Of a stretch of DNA of 38,936 nt, positions 31,589-38,936 are shown in pieces (the first letter of the stretch is position 1; each line of letters begins with the position of its first letter). Under the pieces are notes generated by a model. That model worked only from the letters and a program-made list of their open reading frames with translations. It had not been told where the DNA came from and made no database searches. Where the stretch lies: positions 1 to 38,936 of the forward strand of contig CAZCPY010000011.1 in assembly GCA_964499865.1 (NCBI GenBank), read 5' to 3'. Source of the stretch: JANOGU01 sp964499865 (GTDB taxonomy: Bacteria; Pseudomonadota; Alphaproteobacteria; Rhodobacterales; Rhodobacteraceae). Position numbers and translations under genes: made by a program.

Positions 31589-33607
31589 ATGCCGAACCCG
31601 CTGACCGAGGCCTGGGACACGCCCTTCGCCCTGCCGCCCTTCGAAGCCATCGCCGACGACCACTTCGCCCCGGCGTTCGACGAGGGCCTGGCCGAGGCGC
31701 GGGCGCGCATCGCGGCCATCGCGGCCGACCCGGCGGTGCCGACCTTCGCCAACACCATCGCGGCGCTGGAGGTGTCCGAGGACCTGCTCGACCGCGTGGG
31801 CGGCGTGTTCTGGAACCTGGTGGGGGCGGATGCCAATCCCCTGCGCGAGGCCTTGCAGCGGGACCTGGCGCCCAGGCTGGCGGCCTTTTCCTCCGAGATC
31901 ATCAACAACACCGCGCTCTGGGCCCGCATCCGCGACCTCTGGGCGCGGCGCGGGGGGCTGGGGCTCGACGCCGAACAGATGCGCGTGCTGACGCTGTACC
32001 ACCGCATGTTCATCCGCGCCGGTGCCGCGCTGGAAGGGGCGGCGGCGGAACGGCTGACGGCGGTCAAGGCGCGGCTGGCGGTGCTGTCGACGCAGTTCGC
32101 GCAGAACGTGCTGGCCGAGGAACGCGCCTGGGCGATGGAGCTTGGCCCCGACGACATGGCGGGCCTGCCCGGCTGGCTGGCCGACGCCGCCCGCGCGGCG
32201 GGGGCGGAACGGGGCGCGGCGGGGCCGGTCATCACGCTGAACCGGTCGCTGATCGTGCCCTTCCTGCAGTTCTCGACCCGCCGCGACCTGCGCGCCCGCG
32301 CCTTCGCCGCCTGGACGGCGCGCGGCGCCAATGGCGGGGAGACCGACAACCGGGAGATTGCGGCGGAAATTCTCGCGCTGCGCCACGAGCGCGCGCAGCT
32401 GCTGGGCCATGCGGACTTCGCGAGCTTCAAGCTCGAGCCCGAGATGGCGCGGACCCCGCAGGCGGTGCGCGACCTCTTGCTGCGCGTCTGGGCTCCGGCC
32501 CGGGCGCGGGCCGAGGCCGACCAGGCGGTGCTGGAGGCGATGCTGCGCGAAGACGGCATCAACGGCGCGCTGGAACCCTGGGACTGGCGCCACTATTCGG
32601 AACGGCGGCGCGTGGCCGAACACGACCTCGACGAGGCGGCGATCAAGCCCTACCTGTCGCTGGAGGCGATGATCGCCGCGCAGTTCGACTGCGCCCGCCG
32701 CCTGTTCGGGCTGGAGTTCAGGCCGCTTGAGACCGCGCTCTACCACCCCGACGCCCGCGCCTGGGAGGTCACGCGCCAGGGCCGCCACATGGCGGTCTTC
32801 GTGGGCGACTACTTCGCCCGGCCGTCCAAACGCTCGGGCGCCTGGTGTTCCACCTTCCGCGGGCAGCGCAAGCTCGGGGGCGAGGTGCGCCCGGTGGTGG
32901 TGAACGTCTGCAACTTCGCCAGGGGGGACCCGGCGCTGCTGTCCTGGGACGATGCGCGCACGCTGTTCCACGAGTTCGGCCATGCGCTGCACTGCATGCT
33001 GTCGGATGTGACCTACGGCATGATCTCCGGCACGGCCGTCGCGCGCGACTTCGTGGAACTGCCCTCGCAGCTTTACGAACACTGGCTGTCGGTGCCCGAG
33101 GTGCTGGACGCCCACGCCCGCCACCATGCCACCGGCGCGCCGATGCCCGCCGCCCTGCGCGACCGCCTGCTGGCGGCGGCGACCTACGACCAGGGCTTTG
33201 CGACGGTGGAATTCCTCGCCTCGGCGCTGGTCGACCTCGCGTTCCACGAGGGCACCCCGCCCGCCGACCCGATGGCGCGGCAGGCCGAGGTGCTGGCGGG
33301 GCTGGGGATGCCGCGCGCCGTCGTGATGCGGCACGCCACACCGCATTTCGCGCACGTGTTTTCGGGCGACGGCTATTCCTCGGGCTATTACAGCTACATG
33401 TGGTCCGAAGTGATGGACGCCGACGCCTTCGACGCCTTCCGCGAGGCGGGCGACGCGTTTTCCCCCGAAGTGGCGGCGCGGCTTGAGCGGCACGTGCTGG
33501 CGGCGGGCGGGTCGGAAGAGGCGGAGGTTCTGTACACCCGGTTCCGCGGGCGGATGCCGGGGGTCGAGGCGCTGTTGCGCGGACGGGGCCTTTCGGACGC
33601 GGCCTGA
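31589..33607 (+). CDS. M3-family oligopeptidase / peptidyl-dipeptidase
   Basis: This cytoplasmic zinc metallopeptidase degrades short peptides. The 672-residue length is typical for oligopeptidase A or Dcp. The zinc motif TLFHEFGHALH gives His461, Glu462 and His465. The third ligand region and substrate loop are represented by DFVELPSQLYEHW and the C-terminal GYSSGYYSYMWSEVMDADAF, which are standard M3A motifs. Start 31589 (MPNPLTEAWDTPFALPPF) has a GGAGAGAG site and gives the family N terminus; an ATG at 31550 would lie close to the terminator. It sits alone between the TRAP terminator and a convergent regulator gene, so no specific link to either is evident. Dcp and OpdA cannot be told apart by motif alone. 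Confidence 0.93.
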   Translation: MPNPLTEAWDTPFALPPFEAIADDHFAPAFDEGLAEARARIAAIAADPAVPTFANTIAALEVSEDLLDRVGGVFWNLVGADANPLREALQRDLAPRLAAFSSEIINNTALWARIRDLWARRGGLGLDAEQMRVLTLYHRMFIRAGAALEGAAAERLTAVKARLAVLSTQFAQNVLAEERAWAMELGPDDMAGLPGWLADAARAAGAERGAAGPVITLNRSLIVPFLQFSTRRDLRARAFAAWTARGANGGETDNREIAAEILALRHERAQLLGHADFASFKLEPEMARTPQAVRDLLLRVWAPARARAEADQAVLEAMLREDGINGALEPWDWRHYSERRRVAEHDLDEAAIKPYLSLEAMIAAQFDCARRLFGLEFRPLETALYHPDARAWEVTRQGRHMAVFVGDYFARPSKRSGAWCSTFRGQRKLGGEVRPVVVNVCNFARGDPALLSWDDARTLFHEFGHALHCMLSDVTYGMISGTAVARDFVELPSQLYEHWLSVPEVLDAHARHHATGAPMPAALRDRLLAAATYDQGFATVEFLASALVDLAFHEGTPPADPMARQAEVLAGLGMPRAVVMRHATPHFAHVFSGDGYSSGYYSYMWSEVMDADAFDAFREAGDAFSPEVAARLERHVLAAGGSEEAEVLYTRFRGRMPGVEALLRGRGLSDAA

Positions 33608-33613
33608 GCGGGC

Positions 33614-33662
33614 AAATTTCTTGAAGGAAGAAATTTACGCAGTCCCTGGAACAGGGACTGCG
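33614..33662. terminator. Twin hairpins between convergent peptidase and regulator genes
   Basis: The first hairpin is AT-rich: AAATTTCTT (33614-33622) with AAGAAATTT (33628-33636), loop GAAGG. The second follows at once: CGCAGTCCCTG (33638-33648) with CAGGGACTGCG (33652-33662), loop GAA. They fill the 68-bp gap between the two convergent stop codons and probably end transcription from both sides. No T-run follows the second hairpin. Confidence 0.6.
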
Positions 33663-33675
33663 CGTCGCCCCGGTG

Positions 33676-34746
33676 TCAGGGCGGCGGTGCCTGCGGCGCG
33701 CCCCGCGGCGCTGCCCGCCGACCATCGTTGCTCGGACCGATGCCGGACGCGACAGTCGGCCCCGGGGTAGTCGTGCCGGGATGAAGGGGGCGCCGAAGGT
33801 GGCTGGGCGCCGTGCCAAAGGTGCGGCGGAAGGCGCGCGACAGCGCGCCCGGTGCGGAAAACCCGGTGCGCAGGGCGATTTCGGCCAGCGGATGGGCCTG
33901 TTCGGTGACCATGCGCCGCGCCGCGGCCAGCCGCAGCGACAGGCCATAGGCCCCGGGCGTGGTGCCGAGCGCCTGGCGGAACAGGGTTTCCAGCCGCCGT
34001 GCCGACAGGCCTATGGCGGCGGCGGTCGCGGCCACCGGTTCCGGCGCGTCCAGCCGCTGCTCCATGCGGGCGATGGCCGCGCCGACCCGGGGGTCCATCG
34101 CACTGTCGGGGGCGACCTGCGGGTCGGCGCCGGGGCGGGCGGACATCAGGAAGCTGGTGGCGACCTGGCGGGCCAGCGGGCGGCCCTGCCGCGCGGCGAT
34201 CAGCGCCAGCATGAAATCCGCCGCTGCCGCAGCGCCCCCGATGGTGGCGCGGCTGCGGTCGATGACGAAGCGGTCGGGGACGACCTCGACCTCGGGGTAG
34301 CGGGCGGCGAAATCCTCCTGGTCTTCCCAATGGACCGTCGCGCGGAAGCCGTCCAGCAGCCCCGCGCGCGCCAGCACCCAGGGCCCCGCGTCGATGCCGC
34401 CGACCAGCGCCGCGCGCGCCGAAAGGCGCCGCAGCTCGCGCAGAAGCGGGCGCTTGACCACTGCATCCAGCCGGTAGCCCGCGACGACGACCAGCGCCTC
34501 GGCGCCTTCGGCCGCGGACGGGGGGCCGGAGGCGGGCAGTTCGATGCCGCAGGTCAGCGGCACGGGTGCGCCGTCGGGCGACACTACGCGCCAGCGGTAG
34601 GCCTCGCGCCCGAGGAGCCGGTTGGCGCTGCGCAGCGGGTCGAGCGCCGAGGCGACCTCGAGGATCGAGGCCTGCGGCAGGATCAGGAAGGCAATGGTCA
34701 GCGGCGCCGCCGCGGGCGCAAACAGGGCATTTTCCGTCATCGTCAT
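33676..34746 (-). CDS. GlxA-family AraC-type transcriptional regulator, CdhR-like
   Basis: The 356-residue protein has the two-part GlxA layout. An N-terminal DJ-1/PfpI-like domain (about 15-190) includes IAFLILPQASILEVASALDPLRSANRLL and LVVVAGYRLD, and has GGIDAGPWVLARAGLLDG instead of the usual Cys nucleophile elbow. A C-terminal AraC helix-turn-helix domain (about 235-325) includes LSARRLETLFRQALGTTPGAYGLSLRLAAARRMV and GFSAPGALSRAFRRTFGTAPS. Starts at 34746 and 34740 are both possible. CdhR of Pseudomonas aeruginosa, the carnitine catabolism activator, has this architecture. Here the gene is divergent from a cdhC-like operon across 64 bases, so control of that operon is the natural inference. 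The C-terminal tail is a Pro/Gly-rich extension. Confidence 0.88.
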   Translation of the reverse strand: MTMTENALFAPAAAPLTIAFLILPQASILEVASALDPLRSANRLLGREAYRWRVVSPDGAPVPLTCGIELPASGPPSAAEGAEALVVVAGYRLDAVVKRPLLRELRRLSARAALVGGIDAGPWVLARAGLLDGFRATVHWEDQEDFAARYPEVEVVPDRFVIDRSRATIGGAAAAADFMLALIAARQGRPLARQVATSFLMSARPGADPQVAPDSAMDPRVGAAIARMEQRLDAPEPVAATAAAIGLSARRLETLFRQALGTTPGAYGLSLRLAAARRMVTEQAHPLAEIALRTGFSAPGALSRAFRRTFGTAPSHLRRPLHPGTTTPGPTVASGIGPSNDGRRAAPRGAPQAPPP

Positions 34747-34810
34747 TTCGTAAATCGCCGCATGCGCCGCGTCCAGTCCGATAGGATGGGGCAAAACGGG
34801 AGGATCGCCG
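34747..34810. promoter_or_regulatory. Divergent control region of the carnitine locus
   Basis: These 64 bases separate the regulator from the BKACE gene and must hold the promoter and operator for the catabolic operon. They include the 8-base palindrome CGCATGCG (34759-34766) and GATAGGAT near 34780, a poor -10 at best. GGAGG at 34800 is the ribosome-binding site of the BKACE gene. No AraC-type operator can be defined from this one sequence. Confidence 0.4.
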
Positions 34811-35719
34811 ATGCCCTTGGCCATGAACCGCGAGGTCTTCATCACCTGTGCCGTCACCGGGTCGGGGGGCACGCAGGACCGCAGCCCGCATGTGCCGCGC
34901 AGCCCGCAGCAGATCGCGGCCAGCGCGATTGCCGCGGCGAAGGCGGGCGCGGCGATCGTGCATTGCCATGTGCGCGACCCCGAGACGGGCAGGCCGTCGC
35001 GCGACCTGAGGCTCTACCGCGAGGTGACGGACCGCATCCGGTCGGCCGATGTCGATGTGGTGCTGAACCTGACCGCCGGGATGGGCGGCGACATGCTGTT
35101 CGACGGCACCGAGAGCATGGGCCGGATGAGCCGGAAGTCCGACATGGCGGGCGCGACCGAGCGCGTCGCCCATATCGTCGAATGCCGGCCCGAGATCTGC
35201 ACGCTCGACTGCGGCACGATGAACTTCGCCGAGGCCGATTACGTGATGGTCAACACGCCGGGCCTGTTGCGCGACATGGCGGCGCGGATGGTGGCGGCAG
35301 GCGCGCGGATCGAGATCGAGGCCTTCGACACCGGGCATCTGTGGTTCGCGCGTCAGCTGGCGGCCGAGGGGATCATCCCCGACCCGGTTCTTGTCCAGTT
35401 GTGCATGGGCGTGCCCTGGGGCGCGCCGGACGACCTCAACACCTTCATGGCGATGGTGAACAACGTGCCGGCGACCTGGGTGATGTCGGCCTTCGGCCTG
35501 GGGCGCAACGAGTTGCCCTACGTCGCCGCCGCCGTGCTGGCAGGCGGCAACGTGCGGGTCGGTCTGGAGGACAACCTCTGGCTCGGCAAGGGGCAGCTTG
35601 CGCGCAACGAGCAGCTGGTGGAACGCGCCGTGGGCATCGTCGAGGGGATGGGCGCCCGCGTGATCGGCCCGGCCGAGGTGCGCGAGAAGCTCAACCTGAC
35701 CAAGAGGGCGCCGCAATGA
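34811..35719 (+). CDS. cdhC: BKACE (DUF849) beta-keto acid cleavage enzyme, dehydrocarnitine type
   Basis: BKACE enzymes are zinc-dependent and cleave a beta-keto acid with acetyl-CoA, giving acetoacetate and a new acyl-CoA. For 3-dehydrocarnitine the product is betainyl-CoA. The 302-residue protein has the zinc-binding pair His51 and His53 in IVHCHVRDPETGRPS, EVFITCAVTGSG near the N terminus, VNTPGLLRDMA, and Glu253 in VRVGLEDNLWL, which matches the third zinc ligand. Assignment to dehydrocarnitine rests on its neighbours (CdhR-like regulator, carnitine dehydrogenase, thioesterase), not on residues alone; other BKACEs act on 3-keto-5-aminohexanoate. Start 34811 follows GGAGG at 7-8 bases. 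The stop overlaps the lipocalin ATG (ATGA). Confidence 0.88.
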   Translation: MPLAMNREVFITCAVTGSGGTQDRSPHVPRSPQQIAASAIAAAKAGAAIVHCHVRDPETGRPSRDLRLYREVTDRIRSADVDVVLNLTAGMGGDMLFDGTESMGRMSRKSDMAGATERVAHIVECRPEICTLDCGTMNFAEADYVMVNTPGLLRDMAARMVAAGARIEIEAFDTGHLWFARQLAAEGIIPDPVLVQLCMGVPWGAPDDLNTFMAMVNNVPATWVMSAFGLGRNELPYVAAAVLAGGNVRVGLEDNLWLGKGQLARNEQLVERAVGIVEGMGARVIGPAEVREKLNLTKRAPQ

Positions 35720-36240
35720 GAGCGCTTCTGGTCGCGCTGCTGCTGGCCGGCCCGGCGCAGGCGCAGTGGGTCACACAGACGCCGTCGGCCCGGCAGTGGT
35801 TCGATCCGATGCTGCTGGTGCCGCTGGCGCCGGACCGTCTGGCGGGCACCTGGTACGAGGCGGCGCGTTACCCCTTCGGCCCGCAGGACGGCTGCCGCCG
35901 CACGACGGCGACCTACACGCCGCGGGGCGACGGCACGCTTGCGGTGCTGAACCGCTGCGAGGTGGACGGGGTGGTGCAGGAAATCGTGGGCGTGGCCACG
36001 CCCGCGGGCCCCGGGCGGCTGAAGGTGCGGCTCAAGGGCGTGCCCTTTGTCGGTGACCTCAGGGTGCTGGCGGTCAGCCAAGACGGGCGGACGGTGGTGC
36101 TGGGCACGGGCTTGCGCAACGCGGGCTGGGTGCTGCACCGCGACCGCCGTTTCTCCGAGGAGGAGCGGCGGCAGGCGGCGCAGGTGTTCCGCCAGAACGG
36201 CTATGACGAGGCGGGCTTGCAGAGGACGGTACAGCGGTGA
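35716..36240 (+). CDS. Periplasmic lipocalin (Blc-like, not a lipoprotein)
   Basis: The 174-residue protein has a Sec signal peptide (MRALLVALLLAGPAQAQ, cleavage near residue 16). The first lipocalin motif is GTWYEAARYP with Gly44 and Trp46. Further strands are visible: CRRTTATYTPRGDGTLAVLNRCEVDG, GRLKVRLKGVPFVGDLRVLAVS, RTVVLGT and NAGWVLHRDRRF, the last resembling the third lipocalin motif. Cys60 and Cys81 could form a disulfide. Unlike E. coli Blc it lacks a lipobox cysteine, so it should be soluble in the periplasm. It overlaps the upstream BKACE gene by 4 bases and the downstream carnitine dehydrogenase gene by 4 bases, so it is tightly co-translated. Ligand and role are unknown; binding an acyl-carnitine or similar amphiphile is an inference. 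Confidence 0.88.
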   Translation: MRALLVALLLAGPAQAQWVTQTPSARQWFDPMLLVPLAPDRLAGTWYEAARYPFGPQDGCRRTTATYTPRGDGTLAVLNRCEVDGVVQEIVGVATPAGPGRLKVRLKGVPFVGDLRVLAVSQDGRTVVLGTGLRNAGWVLHRDRRFSEEERRQAAQVFRQNGYDEAGLQRTVQR

Positions 36241-37697
36241 CGAGAAAGGTTGCGATCATCGGCGGGGGCGTCATCGGCGGCGGCTGGACGGCGCGCTTCC
36301 TGCTGAACGGCTGGAACGTGGCGGTCTTCGACCCTGATCCCCAGGCGGAGCGCAAGATCGGCGAGGTGCTGGCCAACGCCCGCCGCGCCTTGCCCGCGCT
36401 GTCGGACTTTCCGCTGCCGCCCGAGGGGCGCCTGACCTTCGCCGGGACGATGGCTGGGGCGGTGGAGGGCGCGGAATATGTGCAGGAATCGGTCAGCGAG
36501 CGCCTGGACCTGAAGCACAAGGTCTACGCCGAGTTGCAGCAATCAAACCCCGGCGTCCTGATCGGGTCGTCAACCAGCGGGTTCAAGGCGTCGGACTTGC
36601 AGAAATCGAGCATGGCGCCCGGAAACATCATCGTCGCGCATCCGTTCAACCCGGTCTACCTGCTGCCGCTGTCGGAAATCTCGGGCTCGCCCGCCAACCC
36701 GCCCGAGGTGGTTGAGCGCACCGCGCAGATCATGCGCGACATCGGGATGTTCCCGCTGATCGTGCGGCACGAGATCGACGCCTTCATCGGCAACCGCTTT
36801 CTGGAAGCGGTCTGGCGCGAGGCCTTGTGGATGCTCAAGGACGGCATCGCCACGACGGAGGAGATCGACGAGGCGATCCGCATGGGGTTCGGCCTGCGCT
36901 GGGGGCAGATGGGGCTGTTCGAGACCTACCGCATCGCCGGGGGCGAGGCAGGGATGCGGCATTTCATGGCGCAGTTCGGCCCGACGCTGAAATGGCCCTG
37001 GTCCAAGCTGATGGACACGCCAGAGTTCAACGAGGCCCTGGTGGACCTGGTGGCCGGGCAGTCGGACGCGCAATCCGGCCACCACTCGATCCGCGAGCTG
37101 GAGCGCATCCGCGACCAGAACCTGGTGGGCTTCCTTCGCGTGCTGAAGGAACGCGACTGGGGCGCGGGCAAGGTGCTGCGGGAATGGGACGCGCGGCGCG
37201 CGCCCGCCGCTGCCGTGGCGGCCGTCAACACCGACGGCCCGCTCAGGCTGGCCGGGATGCAGGTCCTGCCGGGCTGGATCGACTACAACGGCCACATGAC
37301 CGAAAGCCGCTACCTGTTCTGCGCGTCCGAGACGGCGGATGCCTTCCTGCGGCTGATCGGGGCGGACCTCGACTATGTGGCGGGCGGGCATTCCTACTAC
37401 ACCGCCGAAAGCCTGGTGCGGCATCTGGGCGAGGCGAAGCTGGGCGACCGGCTGACGGGCAGGCTGCAGGTGCTGGCGGCCGACGACAAGCGCCTGCACC
37501 ACGTCATCAGCTTGTCGCGCGGCGATGAGGTCGTGGCGACCGTCGAACAGATGTGCCTGCATGTCGACATGAAGGCGGGCAAGACCTGCCCGGCGGCGCC
37601 ACAGGTGCTGGCAAGGCTGCACCCCATCGCCGCGGCCCATGCCGCCCTGCCGCGGCCCGAAGGCGTGGGCCGCTTCGTGGGCCAGAGGAGGACCTGA
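36237..37697 (+). CDS. L-carnitine 3-dehydrogenase fused to betainyl-CoA-type thioesterase
   Basis: The 486-residue fusion starts with a 3-hydroxyacyl-CoA dehydrogenase-like part (about 1-320). The NAD motif is AIIGGGVIGGGWTARFL, STSGFKASDLQ follows, then the catalytic His135 in VAHPFNPVYLLPLSE and HEIDAFIGNRFLEAVWREAL. This matches L-carnitine dehydrogenase (CdhA/LcdH), which oxidises carnitine to 3-dehydrocarnitine. After a short Ala-rich linker (about 320-335), residues 340-470 are a hot-dog thioesterase domain with PGWIDYNGHMTESRYL and VEQMCLHVDM, the counterpart of CdhB, which would hydrolyse betainyl-CoA to glycine betaine. In Pseudomonas these are separate genes; fused forms are known in rhizobia. 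The start is GTG at 36237 (GTGA overlap with the lipocalin). Confidence 0.9.
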   Translation: MTRKVAIIGGGVIGGGWTARFLLNGWNVAVFDPDPQAERKIGEVLANARRALPALSDFPLPPEGRLTFAGTMAGAVEGAEYVQESVSERLDLKHKVYAELQQSNPGVLIGSSTSGFKASDLQKSSMAPGNIIVAHPFNPVYLLPLSEISGSPANPPEVVERTAQIMRDIGMFPLIVRHEIDAFIGNRFLEAVWREALWMLKDGIATTEEIDEAIRMGFGLRWGQMGLFETYRIAGGEAGMRHFMAQFGPTLKWPWSKLMDTPEFNEALVDLVAGQSDAQSGHHSIRELERIRDQNLVGFLRVLKERDWGAGKVLREWDARRAPAAAVAAVNTDGPLRLAGMQVLPGWIDYNGHMTESRYLFCASETADAFLRLIGADLDYVAGGHSYYTAESLVRHLGEAKLGDRLTGRLQVLAADDKRLHHVISLSRGDEVVATVEQMCLHVDMKAGKTCPAAPQVLARLHPIAAAHAALPRPEGVGRFVGQRRT

Positions 37698-38860
37698 TGG
37701 ACTTCGCCCTGACCGACGAGCAGCGGATGATCGTCGAGACCACCCGCGCCTTCGTCGAGACCGAGCTTTACCCGCACGAGCAGATGGTGGAACGCAGCGG
37801 CGTCCTGCCGATGGACCTTGTGCGCCACATCCAGAAAAAGGCCATGGCAGCAGGGCTTTATGCGGCCAACATGCCGACGGAGGTGGGCGGCGCGGGGCTC
37901 GATACCCTGTCCTGGCTGCTGTACGAGAAGGAACTCGGGCGGGCCAGCTACGCGCTGCACTGGACCTGCGTGGCGCGGCCGTCGAACATCCTGCTCGCAG
38001 GCACGCCTGACCAGCGCGCGCGGTTCCTGGACCCCTGCATCCGTGGCGAGACCTGGGATTGCCTTGCAATGACCGAACCCGGCGCGGGGTCGGACCTGCG
38101 GGGGATGAGGGCCTCGGCCGTGCAGGACGGGTCGGACTGGGTGCTGAACGGCACCAAGCATTTCATCAGCCACGCCGACATCGCAGGCTTCACCATCGCC
38201 TTCATGGCTACGGGCGAGGAGAATACGCCCAGGGGCCCCAAGAAACGCATCACCGCCTTCTTCGTGGAGAAGGGGACCAAGGGTTTCACGGTGCGCGAGG
38301 GCTACCGCAACGTCAGCCACCGCGGCTACACCAACGCGGTGCTGGAATTCGACGACTGCCGGGTGCCGGCCGAGAACGTGCTGGGCGAGCCGCACAGGGG
38401 CTTCGAGGTCGCCAACGCCTGGCTCGGCGCGACCCGCCTGCAGGTCGCCGCGACCTGCCTAGGCCGGGCGGAACGCGCGCTGGACCTCGCCGTCCGCTAC
38501 GCCGCCGACCGGCGCCAGTTCGGGCAGGCGATCGGCAAGTTCCAGGGGGTGAGCTTCAAGCTCGCCGACATGGCGACGGAGCTCAAGGCGGCAAACCTGC
38601 TGACCTGGGCCGCGGCCTGGGCACATGACAAGGGCAGCGTGACCGAGGCCGACATGGCAATGGCCAAGCTGAAGGCGACCGAGGTGCTGGCGATGGTGGC
38701 CGACGAGGCGATCCAGATCCATGGCGGCATGGGCCTGATGGACGAGCTGCCGCTGGAACGCATCTGGCGCGATGCGCGGGTCGAGCGGATCTGGGAGGGC
38801 ACCTCCGAAATCCAGCGCCACATCATCAGCCGCGAGATGCTGCGGGCGCACGGCGGATGA
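37697..38860 (+). CDS. Acyl-CoA dehydrogenase, possibly gamma-butyrobetainyl-CoA dehydrogenase
   Basis: This 387-residue flavoprotein has the standard ACAD fold. MDFALTDEQRMIVETTRAFV is followed by AMTEPGAGSDLRGM and WVLNGTKHFISHADIA for FAD and substrate binding. DRRQFGQAIGKFQGVSFKLADMA, QIHGGMGLMDELPLERIWRDARV and IWEGTSEIQR complete the pattern. Glu367 in the last motif is at the catalytic base position of the short/medium-chain enzymes. It starts at 37697 with a 1-base overlap of the preceding stop (TGATG) and an AGGAGG site, so it is coupled to the carnitine dehydrogenase fusion. In this setting a role in turning gamma-butyrobetainyl-CoA into crotonobetainyl-CoA is plausible, but the sequence alone only supports a generic acyl-CoA dehydrogenase. 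Confidence 0.9.
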   Translation: MDFALTDEQRMIVETTRAFVETELYPHEQMVERSGVLPMDLVRHIQKKAMAAGLYAANMPTEVGGAGLDTLSWLLYEKELGRASYALHWTCVARPSNILLAGTPDQRARFLDPCIRGETWDCLAMTEPGAGSDLRGMRASAVQDGSDWVLNGTKHFISHADIAGFTIAFMATGEENTPRGPKKRITAFFVEKGTKGFTVREGYRNVSHRGYTNAVLEFDDCRVPAENVLGEPHRGFEVANAWLGATRLQVAATCLGRAERALDLAVRYAADRRQFGQAIGKFQGVSFKLADMATELKAANLLTWAAAWAHDKGSVTEADMAMAKLKATEVLAMVADEAIQIHGGMGLMDELPLERIWRDARVERIWEGTSEIQRHIISREMLRAHGG

Positions 38861-38890
38861 AGGTGTTGCGCCGCCTTCCGGCGTCGCGCC

Positions 38891-38936
38891 AGCGGGGGCT
38901 CTGCCCCCGCACCCCCGGGATATTTGAGAAGAGATG
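38891..38936 (+). repeat. Dispersed palindromic intergenic repeat, copy C (reaches window end)
   Basis: The stem arms GCGGGGGC (38892-38899) and GCCCCCGC (38903-38910) enclose TCT. ACCCCCGGGATATTTGAG and AAGAGATG follow. The loop and downstream part match copies A and B, while the stem bases differ in a paired way. It lies 30 bases after the acyl-CoA dehydrogenase stop. Confidence 0.75.

Overview
The window looks like the chromosome of an alphaproteobacterium of the Rhodobacterales type (Rhodobacter/Paracoccus-like). The evidence is the very high GC content, the aerobic cobalamin gene set with CobG and CobN, the QMP-type TRAP transporter with a TakP-like binding protein, and a short palindromic intergenic repeat (three copies here) that I recall from this order. 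No rRNA, tRNA, CRISPR array, insertion sequence or phage gene was recognised.

Region 1 (1-12777) is an aerobic vitamin B12 cluster. A cobalamin riboswitch at about 10366-10560 reads leftward into DUF1636 protein-cobW-cobN-cobG-cobH-cobI-cobJ-cobL-cobE. Most junctions overlap by a few bases, which suggests one long operon. cobK is inverted inside this run: it overlaps the tail of cobJ, and its start codon overlaps the start codon of cobL. cobO and cobQ run rightward from the other side of the riboswitch. Together these genes cover corrin ring methylation and contraction, cobalt insertion (CobN), adenosylation (CobO) and amidation (CobQ). cobM, cobB and cobF are not in the window.

Region 2 (12780-19289) is an envelope signalling island. 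It holds a secreted caspase-fold protein whose catalytic Cys is replaced by Ser, two small secreted proteins of unknown function, and a PP2C phosphatase-Ser/Thr kinase pair. The kinase has one membrane segment, a Pro/Ala repeat stalk and an extracytoplasmic C-terminal domain. Region 3 (19290-27977) is one giant autotransporter of about 2895 residues with about 16 beta-strand repeats and a C-terminal barrel.

Region 4 (28366-33607) holds a TRAP transporter (small permease, large permease, Tat-exported TakP-like binding protein), a clear intrinsic terminator and an M3-family metallopeptidase. Region 5 (33676-38860) looks like a carnitine/betaine catabolic locus. A divergent GlxA-type regulator faces a tightly coupled operon encoding a BKACE (dehydrocarnitine-cleaving type) enzyme, a periplasmic lipocalin, a fusion of L-carnitine dehydrogenase with a hot-dog thioesterase, and an acyl-CoA dehydrogenase.

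The points most worth a second look are the Cys-to-Ser caspase homologue with its neighbouring kinase/phosphatase pair, the lipocalin embedded in the carnitine operon, the antisense position of cobK, the in-frame palindromic insertion in cobN, and the dispersed hairpin repeat with compensatory stem changes.
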